Source of the DNA: Hyphomonadaceae bacterium
Lineage (GTDB): Bacteria > Pseudomonadota > Alphaproteobacteria > Caulobacterales > Hyphomonadaceae
Assembly (NCBI GenBank): GCA_030696545.1
Contig: JAUYSA010000261.1
Span: forward strand, 1 to 10,094
DNA length: 10,094 nt
Reading direction: 5' to 3'
Below the pieces are notes generated by a model. The model saw only the letters and a program-made list of their open reading frames with translations, had not been told where the DNA came from and did not search any database. Positions 6,568 to 10,094 of this stretch are shown piece by piece (the stretch's first letter is position 1; the number at the start of each line of letters is the position of its first letter). Made by a program: the position numbers and the translations under genes.

Positions 6568-6933
6568 ATGGCCGACAGCCCCGAAGAGGTCAGCGCGAAG
6601 CTGGAGCAGGAGCTTCGTCGTGGCGTGATCATGCTGGCGACGCTGTCGCAACTTCGCACGGCGCAATACGGCTACTCGCTTCGGCAGGCGCTGGCGACAC
6701 GCGGCATGACGATCGAGGAGGGCACGCTCTATCCGCTGCTGCGCCGGCTTGAGGGGCAGGGACTGCTGGTGAGCGAGTGGCGGATCGAGGATGGCCCGCC
6801 GCGCCGCTATTACACGCTGAGCGCGCAGGGCGAGACGCTGTTTGCCAGTCTCACGCAGAGCTGGCGCAATCTTACAGGCATCGTCGACGGGCTGATCGAC
6901 GAAGATAAATCCAGGAAGAAGGCTGCGCCATGA
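6568..6933 (+). CDS. PadR-family transcriptional regulator
   Basis: A 121-aa winged-helix DNA-binding protein. The PadR N-terminal domain fills residues 15-90: helix 1 (ELRRGVIMLATLSQL), YGYSLRQAL (34-42), recognition helix EGTLYPLLRRLEGQGLLVSEW (51-71), and the wing GPPRRYYTLSAQG (77-89). A single C-terminal dimerisation helix follows (90-110), as in the short PadR-s2 type. These proteins usually repress their own operon in response to small ligands or envelope stress. The start codon directly abuts the preceding stop, and its stop overlaps the next start (ATGA, 6930-6933), so the three genes form one transcript. In many bacteria short PadR proteins are paired with a HAAS-domain membrane protein, as here. 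Confidence 0.95.
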   Translation: MADSPEEVSAKLEQELRRGVIMLATLSQLRTAQYGYSLRQALATRGMTIEEGTLYPLLRRLEGQGLLVSEWRIEDGPPRRYYTLSAQGETLFASLTQSWRNLTGIVDGLIDEDKSRKKAAP

Positions 6934-7868
6934 GCGCTCAATTTCCCAAACCAGATGAATTGATTACGGCTTACGTCGGCGATGTGATGAAGCATCTGCC
7001 GAGAAAGCAGCGCGATGATGTGGGCTTCGAGCTGCGTGCGCTGCTGGGCGAGGAGCTGCGCGGACGGGCGGCGGATGCCGGGCGGTTGCCGGACGAGGCG
7101 ATGACGCTGGAGCTGTTGCAGGGCTTTGGGCGGCCAGACGATGTGGCGGCGCGCTATCATCCGCCGGGCGTGCCAATCATTCCTCCGCAGCAGACGGTTG
7201 CGTTCGCGTGGACGTCGCTGATCGGCGTTGCGCTGCAATGGGCGACGACGCTGCCGATGGCGGCGCAGTCGGGCGCGCCGAACTGGATTGGCGGCTGGTG
7301 GACGAGCTATGGGCTCGGCGCGTTCTGGTGGCCGGGGTTTCTTGTCACGGTGACGATGGTTGCGGCGTTCGTGCGGCTGCGCTGGCCGGCGGCGGAGGAG
7401 GCGTGGAAGCCGAAGCTGGTCGATCGCGATCATATCAACCGGCCGCTGTATGCGGTGGGGCTTGGGTTGGCGCTGCTGGGCGTTGGCGTGTGGGTTGCGC
7501 TGGCGTGGTGGGCGACCACGTATGCGGGCACGAACCATCTGGCGGGCGTGTTCGCGTTCGATGCGGATTTCCTCGCGACGCGCGCGCCTCTGGTGCTGCT
7601 CTACTGGGCGGCGACGAACGCGCTTTATGTGCTGCTGATCATAGAGGGGCGGTGTCGGCCTCTGACGAGGCGGATCGAGATCGCGCTGACGCTGGCGCTG
7701 TGTGTGCTGCTGATGTGGATCGTGCTCGGCGGGCGGGTGTTCGTGCAGGAGACGGCGAATGCGACGACCGAAGGCGCGCTTGTGCTGGTGGTGGTAGCGA
7801 TGCTGGCGGATGCGGCGTGGAAGCTGTGGCGGCGGCGAGCGCGGATACGGACGCCGGTGGCGGGGTGA
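6930..7868 (+). CDS. HAAS-domain multi-spanning membrane protein paired with PadR
   Basis: A 312-aa integral membrane protein. Residues 8-80 form a soluble helical domain (ELITAYVGDVMKHLP, DVGFELRALLGEEL, TLELLQGFGRPDDVAARYHPPG) that matches the HAAS/DUF1700-type domain. That domain typically ends in G-x-P-x-x-[VL]-A-x-x-Y and typically sits next to padR. After it come about six hydrophobic helices: 89-110, 129-150, 174-196, 218-238, 249-268 and 282-300. The C-terminus is basic (KLWRRRARIRT). HAAS proteins are thought to act as sensors or co-regulators with PadR; the membrane part here has no transporter motif I recognise. The start overlaps the padR stop by 4 bp. It is the last gene before a palindromic repeat, probably the end of the operon. 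Confidence 0.85.
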   Translation: MSAQFPKPDELITAYVGDVMKHLPRKQRDDVGFELRALLGEELRGRAADAGRLPDEAMTLELLQGFGRPDDVAARYHPPGVPIIPPQQTVAFAWTSLIGVALQWATTLPMAAQSGAPNWIGGWWTSYGLGAFWWPGFLVTVTMVAAFVRLRWPAAEEAWKPKLVDRDHINRPLYAVGLGLALLGVGVWVALAWWATTYAGTNHLAGVFAFDADFLATRAPLVLLYWAATNALYVLLIIEGRCRPLTRRIEIALTLALCVLLMWIVLGGRVFVQETANATTEGALVLVVVAMLADAAWKLWRRRARIRTPVAG

Positions 7869-7870
7869 CA

Positions 7871-7993
7871 TCTTCGCTGCGCAGCGGGGGAAGTACGGCG
7901 AAGCCGGGATGGGGGCGAGTTCCGAGGGCGGTGCTTGGGGCTCGCCCCCTCCGTCCGCTTCGCGTCCACCTCCCCCGCTTCGCAGGGAAGGAC
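7871..7993. repeat. Intergenic palindrome, CCCCCTCCGTC family (two copies head to head)
   Basis: A composite inverted repeat of about 120 bp after the HAAS gene. GGGGGCGAG (7911-7919) pairs exactly with CTCGCCCCC (7941-7949), and GCGGGGGAAG (7884-7893) pairs with CCTCCCCCGC (7969-7978) with one mismatch. The right arm (7945-7993) is a unit with the order CCCCCTCCGTC, CGCTTCGCG, CCACCTCCCCCGC, TTCG, CAGGG-AGGACG, which recurs at 8507-8564. The left arm is the same kind of unit inverted. It could act as a transcription terminator or mRNA-stabilising structure at the operon end. Confidence 0.75.
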
Positions 7994-8063
7994 GTGCGCC
8001 GGTGGCGCTTCCTGTTGGAGGCGGAGGGGCCTAGCGTTGATCCGGATGATTCGGAGCCGGGCC

Positions 8064-8483
8064 ATGCGTATCCTGCTGAGTTCGATCGTGATCCTTGCGG
8101 CGGCGTGTGCGACGCCTGTGGCGCCGGTTGATGATCCGATGAAGCCGAAGACGACGGGGCAGGCTCTGGCGCAACTGGCGTGTCCGCACCGGATCGCGGA
8201 GGCCAATGCCTGGGTGAACCACATGCCGGGGCCGGGGCGGTCTGCGCGTGAGTTGCATGTTGATGTGCGGCTGGTCGAGGCGACGGATACGGCTGTGATC
8301 CTGAAATCGTCGGCGAGCACGGGCGACACGCTGGTGCTGGAAATCCGCACGGCGCCGGCGGCGCCCGTGGCAGGGCGTGTGGCCTATCGCGAGCCCGTGC
8401 CTGATCCGCTGTATAAGAAGATCAGCTTCTTCTGCCGGGGCGGTGAGATCCATTCGATCGATCGGATCGAGAAGGTTTATTGA
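8064..8483 (+). CDS. Small hypothetical lipoprotein
   Basis: A 139-aa lipoprotein. The N-terminus MRILLSSIVILAAAC is a short signal with an unambiguous lipobox (LAAAC, lipidated C15). The mature domain of about 125 aa contains a possible disulfide pair (C40 in LAQLACPHRI and C124 in SFFCRGGEIH), and beta-strand-like stretches (ELHVDVRLVEATDTAVILK, DTLVLEIRT, GRVAYRE). I do not recognise the family. The frame is open upstream to 7935, but that part reads through the intergenic palindrome. The ATG at 8064 has GGAG 7 bases upstream and yields the signal peptide, while an ATG at 8046 is a less likely alternative. It lies on the same strand as the PadR operon but is separated from it by 195 bp of repeat, so it is probably transcribed alone. 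Confidence 0.8.
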   Translation: MRILLSSIVILAAACATPVAPVDDPMKPKTTGQALAQLACPHRIAEANAWVNHMPGPGRSARELHVDVRLVEATDTAVILKSSASTGDTLVLEIRTAPAAPVAGRVAYREPVPDPLYKKISFFCRGGEIHSIDRIEKVY

Positions 8484-8506
8484 TCTACCGTCCGGACCTC
8501 GGCTAG

Positions 8507-8564
8507 CCCCCTCCGTCTCGCGCTTCGCGCGATCCACCTCCCCCGCCTTCGGCAGGGGAGGACG
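8507..8564. repeat. Intergenic repeat, CCCCCTCCGTC family (single unit)
   Basis: CCCCCTCCGTC, a CGCGCTTCGCGCG hairpin, CCACCTCCCCCGC, then a CCTTCGGCAGG hairpin and GGAGGACG. It repeats the right arm at 7945-7993 with longer, better-paired hairpins. CCTCCCC (8537-8543) pairs with GGGGAGG (8555-8561) around CGCCTTCGGCA. The rest of the gap 8484-8641 holds a further GC-rich run with complementary GGCCGG/CCGG blocks (about 8606-8626), and no gene. Confidence 0.8.
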
Positions 8565-8641
8565 GTTCCGCGCATTTGCGCTTGGAGCCCCGCTCCTGTA
8601 AGGGCTCGGCCGGTGGCCGGGGGCCTTAGCAGGGAGTGTGC

Positions 8642-9484
8642 ATGCGCCTCGGGTTTTTCGGTGATGTGGTGGGGCGGGCGGGCCGCGCAGCTGTCTCCGA
8701 ATATCTTCCGCGCGTGCGCAAGCAGCTGAATCTCGATTTCGTCGTGGTGAATGGCGAGAACGCGGCGGGCGGTTTCGGGATCACGGCTTCGACCGCAGCC
8801 GAGATTTTTGATGCAGGCGCGGATTGCATCACGCTGGGCAATCATTCGTGGGATCAGGCGGAAGCGCTGACCTTCATCGAGCGCGAGACGCGGTTGCTGC
8901 GTCCCTTCAACTATCCGCAGACGCTGAACATTCCGGGGCGCGGTGCGCAGCTGTTCACGACGCCTAACGGCCAGCGGGTGTTCGTGATCCAGATCCATGG
9001 CTCAGCGTTCATGGAGTCGCTGGATGATCCGATCCAGGGCGTGCAGCGGGCGCTGGACGAAGCGCCGCTCCGGCAGGTTGCGGATGCGGTGATCGTCGAG
9101 ATGCACGCGGAAGCCACAGCCGAGAAATACATCATGGGACATTTCTGTGATGGCCGCGCGACGCTGGTTGTGGGGGCGCATACGCATGTGCCGACGGGCG
9201 ATGCGCATATTCTCGCGGGCGGCACGGCCTACATGACCGATGCCGGTATGTGTGGGGATTATGACAGCGTGATCGGCATGAAGAAGGGCCCCCTTGTTCA
9301 GCGCGCGTCGACGCGGCTGCCGGTCGAGCGGAAATCCCCGGCGGAAGGGCCGGCGACCCTGTGCGGCGTATTCGTGGAATCCGACGACAATAGCGGACTT
9401 GCCCTGCGCGTTGAGCCGATCCGCGTTGGCGGACGTCTGCGGCAGACGATGCCGCAATTATTGGCGCCGCGCATCGCGGAATGA
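8642..9484 (+). CDS. TIGR00282/YmdB-family metallophosphoesterase
   Basis: A 280-aa cytoplasmic di-metal phosphoesterase, full length for the family (about 260-280 aa). All metal-binding motifs are present: FFGDVVG with D8; VNGENAAGG with E39 and N40; GNHSWD with N67 and H68; MHAEATAEK with H155; GAHTHVPT with H180 and H182. MTDAGMCGDYDSVIGM (around 199-214) is another family block. Bacillus YmdB, its best-known relative, hydrolyses 2',3'-cyclic nucleotide monophosphates and affects biofilm and motility gene expression; whether this protein does the same is not shown by sequence. The ATG at 8642 is chosen because AGGGAG (8631-8636) lies 5 bases upstream; a GTG at 8636 would overlap that site. 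It lies between two lipoprotein genes on the same strand with no tight linkage. Confidence 0.95.
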   Translation: MRLGFFGDVVGRAGRAAVSEYLPRVRKQLNLDFVVVNGENAAGGFGITASTAAEIFDAGADCITLGNHSWDQAEALTFIERETRLLRPFNYPQTLNIPGRGAQLFTTPNGQRVFVIQIHGSAFMESLDDPIQGVQRALDEAPLRQVADAVIVEMHAEATAEKYIMGHFCDGRATLVVGAHTHVPTGDAHILAGGTAYMTDAGMCGDYDSVIGMKKGPLVQRASTRLPVERKSPAEGPATLCGVFVESDDNSGLALRVEPIRVGGRLRQTMPQLLAPRIAE

Positions 9485-9581
9485 TCGCGCGGGCGTTAAT
9501 TGGCGCCGCTCTCCCAACGCGCTAGTGCTGTTCCCAACAATCCGGCCGGACGGGCGCGGATCATGTCTGGGAGGACATCTC

Positions 9582-10094
9582 ATGCGTATGAACCTGATGC
9601 GGTCGCTTGCTGTGGCGGCTTTGCTGGCGACGGCTGCGTGCCAAACCATGGGCGAGGCGCCAGTCATGGCGTCGGCCGAGAATATCGTTACGGCTGTCGC
9701 CGATCCGGCGCGCCCGCAGGCAGACAAGGACCGCGATGTGAACCGCAAGCCCGCCGACATGGTGGCGTTCGGTGAAGTTCGCCCCGGCGACAAGGTCGGC
9801 GAACTGGTTCCGGGTGGCGGCTACATGACACGCATCCTGTCGAAGGCCGTTGGCCCGACCGGCAAGATCTATGCTTTCGCCAGCGCGCCCGTGCAGCGCG
9901 AAGGCCAGCCGCCGCCGGCAGCGCCGCTCGCGGCTGTCGTCGGTGATGCAGCCAATTACGGCAACGTGCAGGTGGTCATCACCAACTATGCGACGCTGCC
10001 GAGCCCCGAGCCGCTGGACCTGGTGTGGACGTCGCAGAACTATCACGACCTGCACAACCCCGGCCGCAACCTCGACATCAACGCGGCGAACAAG
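9582..10094 (+). CDS. Lipoprotein-anchored COG4798-type predicted methyltransferase (3' end beyond window)
   Basis: The first 171 codons of a gene that runs off the window without a stop. The N-terminus MRMNLMRSLAVAALLATAAC is a lipoprotein signal, with the lipobox ending at C20. After a linker comes DRDVNRKPADMVAFGEVRPGDKVGEL... (51 onward), then GELVPGGGYMTRIL (73-86), which looks like SAM-binding motif I, GKIYAF (94-99) ending strand 2, and DLVWTSQNYHDLHN (146-159). These are the marks of the COG4798 'predicted methyltransferase' family, whose members often carry signal peptides. SAM is not known to be available in the periplasm, so the real chemistry is unclear. Start: GGAGG (9570-9574) lies 7 bases before the ATG. 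An in-frame ATG two codons later is possible. Confidence 0.85.
   Translation, partial: MRMNLMRSLAVAALLATAACQTMGEAPVMASAENIVTAVADPARPQADKDRDVNRKPADMVAFGEVRPGDKVGELVPGGGYMTRILSKAVGPTGKIYAFASAPVQREGQPPPAAPLAAVVGDAANYGNVQVVITNYATLPSPEPLDLVWTSQNYHDLHNPGRNLDINAANK

Noticed and set aside
6810..7871. 353-codon open frame on the minus strand opposite the HAAS gene
   Set aside because: Composition is almost entirely Arg, Pro, His and Gln, the usual antisense shadow of a GC-rich gene; the plus-strand frame has domains and overlapping start/stop signals.
7208..8131. 307-codon plus-strand open frame overlapping the HAAS gene and the small lipoprotein
   Set aside because: Out of frame with both supported genes, Gly/Ala/Arg-rich, and includes the intergenic repeat.
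7625..8350. 241-codon minus-strand open frame
   Set aside because: Lies opposite the HAAS 3' end and the lipoprotein, low-complexity Ser/Thr/Arg composition, no ribosome site or family signature.
9460..9509. Direct repeat ATTGGCGCCGC at 9460-9470 and 9499-9509
   Set aside because: Only 11 bp and built on the GGCGCC palindrome, common in GC-rich DNA; no mobile element or att structure around it.

Overview
This is a chromosomal stretch from a high-GC Gram-negative bacterium, most likely an alphaproteobacterium of the Hyphomonadaceae/Caulobacterales or sphingomonad type. The pointers are heavily G/C-biased third codon positions, an MsrP/MsrQ pair of proteobacterial type, several short lipoproteins with clear lipoboxes, and intergenic palindromes of two families (GTCATYCCGG... 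and CCCCCTCCGTC...CACCTCCCCC...) of a kind I associate with these groups. The lineage is an inference; no rRNA or marker gene is present. I see no insertion sequence, prophage, CRISPR array, tRNA or rRNA.

Layout. At 33-848 (-) is a TauE/SafE-type membrane permease, divergent from a PhnB/3-dmu-9_3-mt-type VOC protein at 979-1452 (+). The VOC gene converges on a spermidine-synthase-like methyltransferase at 1458-2129 (-), with only 5 bp between the stops. Upstream of the methyltransferase on the same strand is a large TPR lipoprotein (2221-3897, -) with a CxxC motif and clustered histidines. At 4097-5934 (-) lies msrP-msrQ, the periplasmic methionine sulfoxide repair system. Long palindromes sit between the two msr genes and again downstream of msrQ.

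From 6220 onward everything is on the + strand. A tight three-gene operon comes first: a small secreted protein, a PadR-family repressor and a HAAS-type multi-spanning membrane protein. Their junctions are 0 bp and a 4-bp ATGA overlap, and a dyad that could be the operator lies upstream. Next are a small lipoprotein (8064-8483), a TIGR00282/YmdB-type metallophosphoesterase (8642-9484), and the first 171 codons of a lipoprotein-anchored COG4798-type predicted methyltransferase that runs off the window. CCCCCTCCGTC-family palindromes fill the gaps on either side of the small lipoprotein.

Taken together, the window looks like ordinary chromosome weighted towards envelope functions: sulfur or anion export, periplasmic protein repair, outer-envelope lipoproteins and a PadR-controlled membrane module. 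I do not see a convincing new defence or mobile system. The items most worth a second look are the TPR lipoprotein with its His/Cys clusters, the secreted protein-PadR-HAAS operon with its dyad, the lipid-anchored putative methyltransferase, the 18-bp tandem repeat in front of msrP, and the intergenic palindromes.
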